DNA from: Alphaproteobacteria bacterium
GTDB taxonomy: Bacteria; Myxococcota_A; UBA796; GCA-2862545
Reading direction: 5' to 3'
Assembly (NCBI GenBank): GCA_020632875.1
Contig: JACKET010000004.1
Location: 186,001 to 250,000, forward strand
DNA: 64,000 bases
Positions within the stretch are counted from its first letter, which is position 1, and every line of letters begins with the position of its first letter. The position numbers and the translations under genes were made by a program. The notes beneath the pieces were generated by a model, which did not search any database, was not told where the DNA came from, and saw only the letters and a list, made by a program, of their open reading frames with translations. Below are positions 8,271-16,546 of this stretch, in pieces.

Positions 8271-9199
8271 TCCGGTTCCTGGTGCGCCGCGTGCTGTACT
8301 CCATCCCCGTCCTGCTGGGCGTGGCGCTCATCACGCTGTGGCTGTTCCACGTCGCGGGCGGCGACCCGGTCGCGGTGAAGCTCGGCAAGAACCCCGACCC
8401 GGCCGATGTCGAAGCGCTCCGCCAGCAGCTCGGCCTGCACGACGGCTTCTTCTGGCAGTACCTCGCGTTCCTCGGCCAGCTGCTCACGCTCGACTTCGGC
8501 GTGTCGTGGGCCGACAACACCCCCGTGCGCGACATCTTCGTGCGTGGCGTCGGGCCCACGCTGACGGTCTCTCTGCCGGCCTTCGCGCTCGGGTCGCTCG
8601 TCGCGGTCGCCCTGTCCCTGCTCGTCGCGATGAAGCGCGGCACGCTGATCGACCGCGTCACGACGGCTGGGGCCATCGCGGGCATCAGCGTGTCGTCGCT
8701 GATCTACATCCTCGTCGGCCAGTGGCTGCTGGCCGATCAGTGGAAGCTGTTCCCCATCTGGGGCTACGAGTACGGGCCGGGCGCCGTGTACTTCGTGGCG
8801 CTCCCCATCCTCATCTGGATCGTCCTGTCGGTCGGGACGGACGTGCGGTACTTCCGCACCGTGACGCTCGAGGAGATCGGGAAGGACTACGTGCGCACGG
8901 CCCGCGCGAAGGGCCTGTCCGAGAGCCGCATCCTGTTCGTGCACGTGCTCCGGAACTCGGCCATCCCGATCATCACGCGCCTCACCATCGCGATTCCGTT
9001 CCTGTTCACGGGGTCGTTCCTGCTCGAGATCTTCTTCGGCATCCCGGGCCTCGGCGCCACGCTCTACACGGCCATCACGAACAGCGACCTGCCCGTGGTG
9101 AAGGCGTTCACGATGCTCGGGGCCGTCCTGTACGTGTTCTTCAACATCGTGGCCGACCTGCTCTACGCCATCGTCGACCCGCGCATCGGGCTCGAATGA
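8267..9199 (+). CDS. DppB/OppB-type ABC permease
   Basis: 310-aa inner-membrane permease of the peptide/nickel importer class, about six TM helices, N-terminal RFLVRRVLYSIPVLLGVALI. The EAA loop that docks on the ATPase is visible as GKDYVRTARAKGLSESRILFVHVLRN (about residues 203-228). The GTG start overlaps the binding-protein stop (GTGA). The expected partner permease is not next but 4.8 kb downstream (14000-14995), and no DppD/F-type ATPase is in the window, so this importer operon appears split. Confidence 0.93.
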   Translation: MIRFLVRRVLYSIPVLLGVALITLWLFHVAGGDPVAVKLGKNPDPADVEALRQQLGLHDGFFWQYLAFLGQLLTLDFGVSWADNTPVRDIFVRGVGPTLTVSLPAFALGSLVAVALSLLVAMKRGTLIDRVTTAGAIAGISVSSLIYILVGQWLLADQWKLFPIWGYEYGPGAVYFVALPILIWIVLSVGTDVRYFRTVTLEEIGKDYVRTARAKGLSESRILFVHVLRNSAIPIITRLTIAIPFLFTGSFLLEIFFGIPGLGATLYTAITNSDLPVVKAFTMLGAVLYVFFNIVADLLYAIVDPRIGLE

Positions 9200-9327
9200 A
9201 GGAATTCACAGCGGCTTCAAGACGCTGAAGGCTCCCGGTCGGGGGAATTCCGGACGGCGGAGTAACCTTTCCGCGTCCGCGGGCGTATCCGGGGTCGCCG
9301 CAGGAAGACCCTGCAGAGGAGGCCCCC

Positions 9328-9786
9328 ATGAAGCGCACGTTCGCCCTCGTTTCCCTGTCGTTCCTCGCGTTCGGCTGTCCCACCAAGGACGAGACCGGAG
9401 ACACCGACACCGACACGACGGACACCGATACCGACGACCCCATGACCGGGTGGACCGTCACCCTCACCGGCACCGGGTACGACCCCCACGACGGCAACGA
9501 CTACGAGGCCGTCCTGCACGACACCAGCGGCGTCGTGGCCTACGCGAGCGGCACGCAGAGCGGCGGGACGATGAACATCACCTTCTCGGACGTGCCCGAC
9601 GGGACCTACGACGTGTACTGGTACTTCGACCTCGACGGCAGCGGAGACTGCGTCGCGAACGAGCCCAGCTGGGACGACCACGTGTGGGCCGACACCGTGA
9701 CCGTGGGCATGGCCGACGCGACCGTGACGCACAACCACGACGCGAACTGGGTCGACCACTGCGCCGACATCCACGCGCCGATGTAG
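9328..9786 (+). CDS. Small secreted lipoprotein with Asp-Thr tract
   Basis: 152-aa predicted lipoprotein: signal MKRTFALVSLSFLAFGC with lipobox FAFGC, then a DTDTDTTDTDTDD linker characteristic of myxobacterial surface lipoproteins, then a compact beta-rich domain of ~110 residues. It contains two cysteines (DCVANE and HCADIH) that could form a disulfide. The pattern VTLTGTGYDPHDG...VPDGTYDVYWYFD suggests a small Ig-like or carbohydrate-binding-like fold; function unknown. GAGGAGG 5 bases upstream supports the ATG. It lies in the segment that separates the two importer permeases. Confidence 0.82.
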   Translation: MKRTFALVSLSFLAFGCPTKDETGDTDTDTTDTDTDDPMTGWTVTLTGTGYDPHDGNDYEAVLHDTSGVVAYASGTQSGGTMNITFSDVPDGTYDVYWYFDLDGSGDCVANEPSWDDHVWADTVTVGMADATVTHNHDANWVDHCADIHAPM

Positions 9787-9849
9787 CGCCCCCTCGCGAG
9801 ACACGCGCGCCGACGGGCTACACTTGCCCATGAACGACGGACGGCGCGC

Positions 9850-11433
9850 GTGAATCGCTGGCTCCGGCTGCCCGACCAGGTGGAGGGCTGGCGCCTGTGC
9901 GGCATCCAGGACGGGATCGCGTGGCTGCTGGGACGGCCGATCGGGGGCCAGACCCTGCGGCTCGAGGCCCGCGACCCCGGCTCCGGACGGGTCCTCGCGG
10001 CGTTCGAGGCACCGGGCCGAGCCGGGCGGGGCCTGGTGCTCGGCGAGGTGGCCATCGTCACCGGGCGCAGTCCCATGGACACGACGCGCGCCTGGGCCCG
10101 CAGCGGGCCGAGGTGGGAAGCCGACGGCGAGGTGGTCGCCGCGGGCCCGGAGATGCTCGTGCTCCGCGAGCGGACGCTGTTCTGGGTCGTCGACCCCGCG
10201 ACGGGGCACGGCCGCCGCATCGAGGGCGTGGACCCGATGTCCGCGTTCCACCTCGTGAGCGCCGCCGTCTCCGGCCGCCGGGCCCGGCTGTGCCGCCCCG
10301 ACGCGACCTTCGACATCGACGCCAGCGGCGACGCACTCCAGGTCGCCGTCGACGCGCCGGTCGCAGGGCCCGTGTTCGGGACTCCCGCGGGATTCGTGCA
10401 TCCCGAGGCCATCGAGCGCGGCCGGGCCCTGCGCTCGCGGCTCGACTGGGGCCAGGGCGCGCAGGTCCTCGACGGCCGCGTCACGCATGCGGTCGGCAAC
10501 GCGACGCACCTGCTCGCCGCGACCGACGACGCGCTCCACGGGCTCGCCATCCAGATTCTCGACCCACACGGGGTCGTCGCGCGGTGCTTCCCCGATTCCG
10601 AGGTCCTCGTGGCGCACGCGGACGCGCGCGGGCTGATGGCGACATGGCGGACGGGCGCGTGCTGGTACGCCGGCGGGGCGCTCACCGCCGTGCGGTTCCC
10701 CGAGAGCCTGCGGAGAACGCGGATGCCGAGCATCTCGGCGGCGCTGTGGGACGGATTCCCCGTCGTGTGCACGGAAGGTGTGCTCGTGCCGCTGGCCGTG
10801 GGCGAGGTCCGTGCCGCCGCGGCTCCCGATGGCCCGCTGACGTTCGAGCGCTACAGGGCCGCCGCACCCACGCGGCTCGCGAGCACCATCGCCCAGGCAC
10901 TCTCCATCGGCGGGGCCGAGCTCGAGGCCGTGGCGCTGCGATGGGAGCACGACAGAGAGTCGCGCCAGCGGTTCCGCGATGCGGGCTTCGAGCTGGCCGT
11001 GACCGGCTGGCCGCCCGACCTCGCGCGCGATCCCCACCTCCTCCAGCTCGCCACGAACCCCGATGGCTCCACCTGGTGCGCCTACCTGCATCCCCACGCC
11101 GCGCACTGCCCGGTGGTGCGGTTCACCGCCGACGGCACGCTGATCTGGGTCGCGTCGTCCTTGTCGAAGGCCCTGCCCGACATGGGGATCGAGTCGATGT
11201 CCAGGATTCGCGCGAGCGACCGGGCCCCGTGGTGGTTCACGACTCTGTACGGCGACGACGTACGCGAGCCCGACGACGACGCGAACCGCGCTGCGGTCCA
11301 GGAACGGGCGCTCCTCCGGGGCTTCCTCGAGGAAGGCGCGAACGCCGATGCCCTGCTGGCCTTCTACGCAGAGCACCGCTGGCGGTACGCCCGCGACAGC
11401 CTGCTCCGCATCCTGACCGCGGGGAGCGCGTGA
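9850..11433 (+). CDS. Unrecognised protein, first of a tandem paralogue pair
   Basis: 527-aa protein without signal peptide or TM segment, so probably cytoplasmic. I do not recognise a family. It is rich in short beta-strand-like repeats (LRLEARDPGSGRVLAAFEA, LAIQILDPHGVVARCFPD), consistent with a WD40/PQQ-like propeller. A compact C-terminal module contains DLARDPHLLQL, WCAYLHPHA, VRFTADGTLIWVA, PWWFTTLYGDD, and finally RWRYARDSLLRIL. The same module ends the next gene. GTG 9850 is the best start; a 7-codon ATG reading (9830-9853) overlaps it. Its TGA overlaps the next gene's GTG by 4 bases. Confidence 0.75.
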   Translation: MNRWLRLPDQVEGWRLCGIQDGIAWLLGRPIGGQTLRLEARDPGSGRVLAAFEAPGRAGRGLVLGEVAIVTGRSPMDTTRAWARSGPRWEADGEVVAAGPEMLVLRERTLFWVVDPATGHGRRIEGVDPMSAFHLVSAAVSGRRARLCRPDATFDIDASGDALQVAVDAPVAGPVFGTPAGFVHPEAIERGRALRSRLDWGQGAQVLDGRVTHAVGNATHLLAATDDALHGLAIQILDPHGVVARCFPDSEVLVAHADARGLMATWRTGACWYAGGALTAVRFPESLRRTRMPSISAALWDGFPVVCTEGVLVPLAVGEVRAAAAPDGPLTFERYRAAAPTRLASTIAQALSIGGAELEAVALRWEHDRESRQRFRDAGFELAVTGWPPDLARDPHLLQLATNPDGSTWCAYLHPHAAHCPVVRFTADGTLIWVASSLSKALPDMGIESMSRIRASDRAPWWFTTLYGDDVREPDDDANRAAVQERALLRGFLEEGANADALLAFYAEHRWRYARDSLLRILTAGSA

Positions 11434-12935
11434 TCATCGAGCGGCTGCACGGAATCCACGCCGGCATCGCGTGGCGTACCGCTGGCGGTACGGGTGGGAC
11501 CACGCTGACCGCGCTCGACGTCGCCACCGGAGAAGCGCGCCTCACGGTGCCCTTCGCGGGCCTCGTGGTGGCGCAGCACACGCGCGGGACGCTCTACGTC
11601 ACCGAGCTGTCGGGTGAGCCATCCACCACCGCGTTCGGTCCGGACGGCGCGCGATGGACCACGCCGGGCGCGATCCGCGCCTGCGGTGCGGCGGGCATCG
11701 TCGTCGAGCACGGCGACGAGACGCGGTTCGTCCATCCGTCCGGAGCCCACCAGTCCCTCGACATCGAGCCGTTCGTCCCGGAGCCGTGGGGACTCGGGCA
11801 CCTCGACCGCCACGCCCATCGCCACGCGGTCGCAGAGGCGGCGGTCGCCGTCGTGGACGGCGGGCGCGTGCGGCGCTTCGTGCCCGATGGAGCCGGTCTG
11901 CGCGAGATCGCCGGGGTTCCCGGGCTCGAGGATCCATTCGTCTTCGCGACGGGCCGCGGCATCGGCATCGGCGAGCACGTGCCGGACGGCGTACAGGTCA
12001 GCGCTCGGCTGATGTGGCACGGCGGCTCCCACGCGGTGCCCGGACTCGTCACGCACGTCGTCGCCGACGAAGCCCATGTGCTGCTCGTCTCGGAGCACCC
12101 CGTCGCGGGGCGACGCATCACGATCCTCGGCCGCGAAGGCCGCCTTGCCGAGTGCTTCCCCGACTACCGCGTGAACGTCGTGACGGCGGGCTCGGGAGTC
12201 CTGGGCGCGATCTGGCCCACGGGCGCGGCGTGGTTCGACGGGGCCCTGAATGCCGTGCGCCTCCCTCGGCCCGGCACGGGCCTCGCGCTCGTAGGGCGAC
12301 GCCCCGTCGTCGGCCTCGGCGAGCGCCTCGTCGGGCCGGAGGGTCTCGAGCCCTGGCGGCGCGACCACGCCGCACCCAGCATGATCTGCTTGCTGGAGAC
12401 ACTGCCGGAGGGCCTCCAGCGCGCGCTCGTGGGCACCGTCGGGCTGTGGGAGCACGGCCCCGTGCAACGCGACCGCGTGGTGGACCGCGGCTTCGCGCTC
12501 GCCCTCGACCCGCACGGCCCGGCCCTCGCACGCGACCCGCACCTCGTCACGCTCGGTGCCGACGGCGCGGGCGGCCTGTGGTGCGCCTGTCTGTGGCCCT
12601 ACGCGCCGAGTCCCGCCCTGGTGCGCTTCGTCGAGCGCACGGGGAGGGTCGAGTGGGTCGCCGACCGCGTGGAGCGGCTCGTGGAGGCGACGAACGCGAG
12701 CGAAGCCGTGCAACGCACGCCTCCACCGTGGTGGTTCGCCATGGTCCACGGGCCCGACCCGTCCGTCGCGCCCGATCCGGCGTTTGCGCACGTCCTCGAA
12801 GAGCGCCGCCTGCTGCGGGCCTTTCGCGCGGGCGACACGCGCGCCGGGCACGCCCTGTCGGTCTACTACGCGAGCGTCGGCTGGGAGCGTGCGCGGGCGA
12901 GCCTGCTCCGGATGCTGCCCGCCGGAGACGCGTGA
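11430..12935 (+). CDS. Unrecognised protein, second of a tandem paralogue pair
   Basis: 501-aa paralogue of the preceding gene. Matching elements occur in the same order: ITILGREGRLAECFPD against LDPHGVVARCFPD; GAIWPTGAAWFDGALNAVRLP against MATWRTGACWYAGGALTAVRFP; then ALARDPHLVTL, LWCACLWPYA, VRFVERTGRVEWVA, PPWWFAMVHGPD, ERRLLRAF and ERARASLLRML. The C-terminal third is best conserved; the N-terminal half is much diverged, so the duplication is old. No signal peptide. It starts with GTG inside the previous stop (GTGA), so both should be made together. It ends 1 base from the convergent next gene. Function unknown. Confidence 0.75.
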   Translation: MIIERLHGIHAGIAWRTAGGTGGTTLTALDVATGEARLTVPFAGLVVAQHTRGTLYVTELSGEPSTTAFGPDGARWTTPGAIRACGAAGIVVEHGDETRFVHPSGAHQSLDIEPFVPEPWGLGHLDRHAHRHAVAEAAVAVVDGGRVRRFVPDGAGLREIAGVPGLEDPFVFATGRGIGIGEHVPDGVQVSARLMWHGGSHAVPGLVTHVVADEAHVLLVSEHPVAGRRITILGREGRLAECFPDYRVNVVTAGSGVLGAIWPTGAAWFDGALNAVRLPRPGTGLALVGRRPVVGLGERLVGPEGLEPWRRDHAAPSMICLLETLPEGLQRALVGTVGLWEHGPVQRDRVVDRGFALALDPHGPALARDPHLVTLGADGAGGLWCACLWPYAPSPALVRFVERTGRVEWVADRVERLVEATNASEAVQRTPPPWWFAMVHGPDPSVAPDPAFAHVLEERRLLRAFRAGDTRAGHALSVYYASVGWERARASLLRMLPAGDA

Positions 12936-12936
12936 C

Positions 12937-13929
12937 CTATTCCCCGGGAGGCACGAGGAGGTCGAGCTGCTCGAACAGCTCGCGGTTCTCCTCGAGCACG
13001 TCCTCGATCTCCCCCACGGTCTGCAGGGCCTCGTCGGAGGCCGCTCTCTGCTCGGCGAGCCACTGCGCCAGCACGGCGCGAGCCCCCTCGGAGAGCCCCT
13101 CGGACTCCAACGCGACCTCGAGCGGGTTCACCCGCTCCCGCTCCGCCTCCATGCCCTTCCGCAGGCCGCCGACGATCGCGTCGAGGGACTGCTCGATGGG
13201 CTCCCCGGGCCCGATGACGACCACGAGGTCGTCGCGAGCGGACGCGGCCTCGACCTTCAGCTTCCCTTCCCCGCGGGTGCCGCCGTCCACGACCATGAGC
13301 TCGCACGGGTCCCCGGCAGCCGCCTCGACCAGGAAGCGCCCGTCCTCCTCGAGCTCGGCGGCGCCGAAGCACCCGATGAGGAAGACCCCCGGATCGGCTT
13401 CGGCGAGGACCGACCCGTCGGGGAACCGGATCTCGCCCCGCATCTCGACCACCTCCACGCGATCGAAGCGACAGCGCCCCCACTCCCCCGGCCAGGCGCC
13501 CTCCCAGACGAACCGCCCGATGGGCCGCTTCTGTACGAATGGCTCGTCCGACTCGAGACGCACGTAGAGGCGGCCCTCCGCGTCGTGGACGGTCATGTGG
13601 AGCACGTCCCCGATGCGCTCCATCCGTCCGAAGGCCTCGACCGGGCCGGTTCCCGCCGGCAACGGGCACGCGACGCGACCGCTCCCTTCGGCCCGGGCCA
13701 GCGCGGTGAGCGCCTCCTCGACGGCCGTCGCGTCCCTCGGCGGAGACGGAGGCTCCGGCGCGGGATCGGGAGCGGGCCCCTCGGACGGTGCGACCTCGAA
13801 GCGGGTGGTCCGGCGCTCGGCGCCTCCCGGCACCACGGACCCTTCGCCCTCGTTCGCCCGGGGCCAGAGCAGGAGGCCCGCCACGAGCAGCGCGAGAAGG
13901 CAGGCGACGATGGCAGCGCGCGTCCGCAC
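12937..13929 (-). CDS. Envelope protein with N-terminal TM anchor and acidic C-terminus
   Basis: 330-aa protein. A single hydrophobic helix (~5-21, AIVACLLALLVAGLLLW) is a TM anchor or signal peptide. A Pro-rich linker (~45-62) and a predicted beta domain (~85-230) follow, containing several Cys (ACPLPA, RCRFDRVEV, IGCFGAAE, DPCELMV). The helical acidic C-terminus has a coiled-coil look (VGEIEDVLEENRELFEQLDLL). I do not recognise the family. The ORF extends to 14040, but GTG 13929 has GGGAGGA just upstream and avoids overlapping the divergent permease gene. Located within the split importer region. Confidence 0.72.
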   Translation of the reverse strand: MRTRAAIVACLLALLVAGLLLWPRANEGEGSVVPGGAERRTTRFEVAPSEGPAPDPAPEPPSPPRDATAVEEALTALARAEGSGRVACPLPAGTGPVEAFGRMERIGDVLHMTVHDAEGRLYVRLESDEPFVQKRPIGRFVWEGAWPGEWGRCRFDRVEVVEMRGEIRFPDGSVLAEADPGVFLIGCFGAAELEEDGRFLVEAAAGDPCELMVVDGGTRGEGKLKVEAASARDDLVVVIGPGEPIEQSLDAIVGGLRKGMEAERERVNPLEVALESEGLSEGARAVLAQWLAEQRAASDEALQTVGEIEDVLEENRELFEQLDLLVPPGE

Positions 13930-13999
13930 GGGGTCCTCCCGGCGCCCATCTTCGACCGTTCGCCCTGGTGCGATCAACCGCCGACCGGCAGTGGGGTCT

Positions 14000-14995
14000 A
14001 TGATGGCCGCCGTGTCGACGACCGCCACCGGAACCGCCATCGAGCCCGTCCGCGAGCTGGGCTCTCCCCGCCAGGAGGCGTGGCGGCGCTTCCGCAGGGA
14101 CCGCGTCGCCGTCGTGTTCCTGTGGGTCTTCGCCGCGTTCTTCGCCGTCGCCGTCGTGGCCCAGCTCCTCGAATTCGCCCAGGGGAGCCCCTTCCTCTAC
14201 GAGCTGACGCTGAAGGAGCAGGGGTACCCCGTCGAGGAGGCCGCGCGGCCGCCGAGCCTCGTGACGTGGCAGAGCTGGCTCGGGACCACGAGCGCCGGGA
14301 AGAGCGTGCTGCTGCGCGTCTTCCACGGCACCAAGGTCGCGTTCGTCGTGGGGACCTGTGGGGCCGCGCTCTCCGTGCTGATCGGCATGACGCTCGGCCT
14401 CGTGGCCGGGTTCGTCGGGGGCTGGGTGGACGAGGTCGTGGTGTACGTCTACTCGACCATCGCGAGCATCCCGTACCTGCTGCTCATGCTCGCGCTGGCG
14501 TTCATCGTCCGGCAGGGGCCGATCGCCGAGACCTACCGCGGCCTGTTCTTCAGCGAGTACGTGTCGCTCGGGCTCTTCAACATCGTGGTCGTGATCGGGC
14601 TGACGAGCTGGGTGACGCTGTGCCGGCTCGTGCGGGCCGAGGTGAAGAAGGTCAAGGAGCTCGACTACGTCCACGCGGCGCGGGCCCTCGGGTACTCGCG
14701 CACGCGCATCATGTTCGTGCACATCCTGCCGAACGTCTTCCACCTCGTGATCATCAACTTCAGCCTGACCTTCGTGACGGCCATCAAGAGCGAGGTCATC
14801 CTCACGTTCCTCGGCGTGGGCGTCGATCGGGAGCCCTCGTGGGGCCAGATGATCGCGGGCGCGAAGAGCGAGCTGATGCAGGGGATCTGGTGGCCGCTGC
14901 TCGCCAGTGGCACGCTCCTGTTCCTGCTGACGCTGTCGGTGAACTACGTCGGGGACGCCCTTCGAGACGCTCTCGATCCGAGACTCAAGCGCTGA
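14000..14995 (+). CDS. DppC/OppC-type ABC permease
   Basis: 331-aa inner-membrane permease of the peptide importer class. An N-terminal cytoplasmic segment (WRRFRRDRVAVVFLWVF) leads into the first TM, then a large periplasmic loop and five further TM segments. The EAA loop is ELDYVHAARALGYSRTRIMFVHILPN. It ends with GDALRDALDPRLKR, the usual DppC C-terminus. Two ATGs in tandem (14000, 14003) are possible starts. It is the natural partner of the permease at 8267-9199, but four or five unrelated genes separate them. The divergent gene starts 70 bases away, so a promoter lies in 13930-13999. Confidence 0.92.
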   Translation: MMAAVSTTATGTAIEPVRELGSPRQEAWRRFRRDRVAVVFLWVFAAFFAVAVVAQLLEFAQGSPFLYELTLKEQGYPVEEAARPPSLVTWQSWLGTTSAGKSVLLRVFHGTKVAFVVGTCGAALSVLIGMTLGLVAGFVGGWVDEVVVYVYSTIASIPYLLLMLALAFIVRQGPIAETYRGLFFSEYVSLGLFNIVVVIGLTSWVTLCRLVRAEVKKVKELDYVHAARALGYSRTRIMFVHILPNVFHLVIINFSLTFVTAIKSEVILTFLGVGVDREPSWGQMIAGAKSELMQGIWWPLLASGTLLFLLTLSVNYVGDALRDALDPRLKR

Positions 14996-15019
14996 TAGAC
15001 TGTCGCGTACGGGAGCAAG

Positions 15020-16546
15020 GTGGCGAAGAGACCCGAGAGACCGAAGCGCAACGTCCCCGGACGTCCGCGCCCAGCTGCCGATGCGCGCGAGGGCCGCGTC
15101 GTGCGCGCCGCGCCGTCGCCGGGCTTCGGCGAGATGCCCGAAGGCGACGAGAAGACCACCTGGGTGCCCAGCTCCGAGCCGATGGATCCCGGCGAGCTCA
15201 CCTCCTGGATCAGCAACAAGTCCGACCAGCCCGACTTCGAGCGCACCGAGTCCCGCGGCGCCCGCAGGCCGCCCCCCACGCCCGATCCCCGCGACTTCGG
15301 CTACGACGCGAGCGAAGGCACGGCGGTGATCAAGACGCCCATCCGGCGCAAGGGCATGCCCACGCCCGAGCCCGCGCCGCGCCGCCGCAAGCGCGGCCCC
15401 GAGGCCCCGCTCCCCACGCCCGAGCCCGCGCCGCGCCGCCGGGCCCAGCAGCGCAACCAGCCCACGCCGGCCCCGAAAGCGCCGCGTCCGCCCACACCCG
15501 AGCCCGCGCCGCCCCGCCGCGGCCGCCGCGCGATGGATCAGGCCGACGAAGAGCCGTCCCTCACGGTCCCGCGTACGGGCATGACGGGCCGCACGCCCAT
15601 GCCGACGCCGATGCCCGGCCGCACGCCTACGCCCACGCCGTCCCCGATGCGGCAGGAATCCGTGCCGCGACCGGCGTTGCCGCTGCCCGCGCCGCCCGTT
15701 CCGCAGCCGCCCGTCCCGGTCCCCGACCACTGGACCCCGGCCCCCAGCGGCGAGCACCGCGACGCGCTCTACGGCGGCCAGCACGACGACCCGTCCACCG
15801 AGGTCGGCCACGAAGAGCTCGACGCACACGGATTCCCGTACCAGCCCGACGTGCCGTCCACGGTCGTCTCCGAAGACAACATCGACGAGGTCCCGCCCAC
15901 CCCGAGCCCGCTGCCGCACATCCCGAACGACGCGCCCACCGTGGTGCGGCCCGATCTGGCGATGATCGGCGACATGTCCGACAAGACGCTCGGGGGCACG
16001 CCGATCTCGAACCAGGACGAGACCATCGGCAACCTGCTCGAGCCCATCGCGGGCCACACGGCCGACGTGATGCAGGCCTACGCCGAGCAGCCGCCGGGCG
16101 AGCCCACCGTGGCGCTCCCGCCGCCGTCCCGCCGAAAGAACACCCAGGTCCGGCAGCCCACCCCCGAGCCCGCGCCCGACGCCCTGCCGAGCGGCGCGAG
16201 CTACAGCCCGCCCACCGCCGACAACATCCCGAACCCGGGCCTGGCCGACAAGAAGCGTCGCGCCGCCACGCCGCCCCCGGCCCCGAAGTCCGTGAAGAAG
16301 CCGCCCGTGCCGGGTGCATCCGGTGCGCGCTCCGGCCCGTCGCCACGCTCCGGCAACTCGAAGTCCGGCCCCAAGAAGCTCCCGAAGAACGCCAGCATCG
16401 TCAGCGGGAAGGATCCCTTCCCCACCGAGGTGGGCGGCATCTCGAACCTCACGCTCGTCTACGGCGCGGTGTTCGTGCTCGGCCTGCTGCTCGTCGTCGG
16501 GGCCTTCGTGCTGGGCATCGTCATCCTGGCGTTCACGTCGTCGTAG
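15020..16546 (+). CDS. Disordered Pro/Thr-rich protein with C-terminal TM anchor
   Basis: 508-aa, mostly low-complexity protein. Residues ~110-175 carry repeats of PTPEPAPxRR with basic spacers. The middle (~245-380) has many Thr-Val/Ile motifs in acidic context (DPSTEVG, PSTVVSEDN, APTVVRPD, DETIGNLL) resembling Ser/Thr-kinase target sites. The last ~25 residues form a TM helix (YGAVFVLGLLLVVGAFVLGI), giving a tail anchor with the bulk in the cytoplasm. GTG 15020 lies 24 bases after the permease stop. I infer a scaffold or kinase substrate; no catalytic domain is seen. The 3' end overlaps the convergent puuE-like gene by 14 bases. Confidence 0.75.
   Translation: MAKRPERPKRNVPGRPRPAADAREGRVVRAAPSPGFGEMPEGDEKTTWVPSSEPMDPGELTSWISNKSDQPDFERTESRGARRPPPTPDPRDFGYDASEGTAVIKTPIRRKGMPTPEPAPRRRKRGPEAPLPTPEPAPRRRAQQRNQPTPAPKAPRPPTPEPAPPRRGRRAMDQADEEPSLTVPRTGMTGRTPMPTPMPGRTPTPTPSPMRQESVPRPALPLPAPPVPQPPVPVPDHWTPAPSGEHRDALYGGQHDDPSTEVGHEELDAHGFPYQPDVPSTVVSEDNIDEVPPTPSPLPHIPNDAPTVVRPDLAMIGDMSDKTLGGTPISNQDETIGNLLEPIAGHTADVMQAYAEQPPGEPTVALPPPSRRKNTQVRQPTPEPAPDALPSGASYSPPTADNIPNPGLADKKRRAATPPPAPKSVKKPPVPGASGARSGPSPRSGNSKSGPKKLPKNASIVSGKDPFPTEVGGISNLTLVYGAVFVLGLLLVVGAFVLGIVILAFTSS

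Noticed and set aside
9830..9853. Seven-codon ATG reading overlapping the GTG of the first paralogue, as a leader peptide
   Set aside because: No ribosome site and no regulatory codons; chance occurrence is likely.
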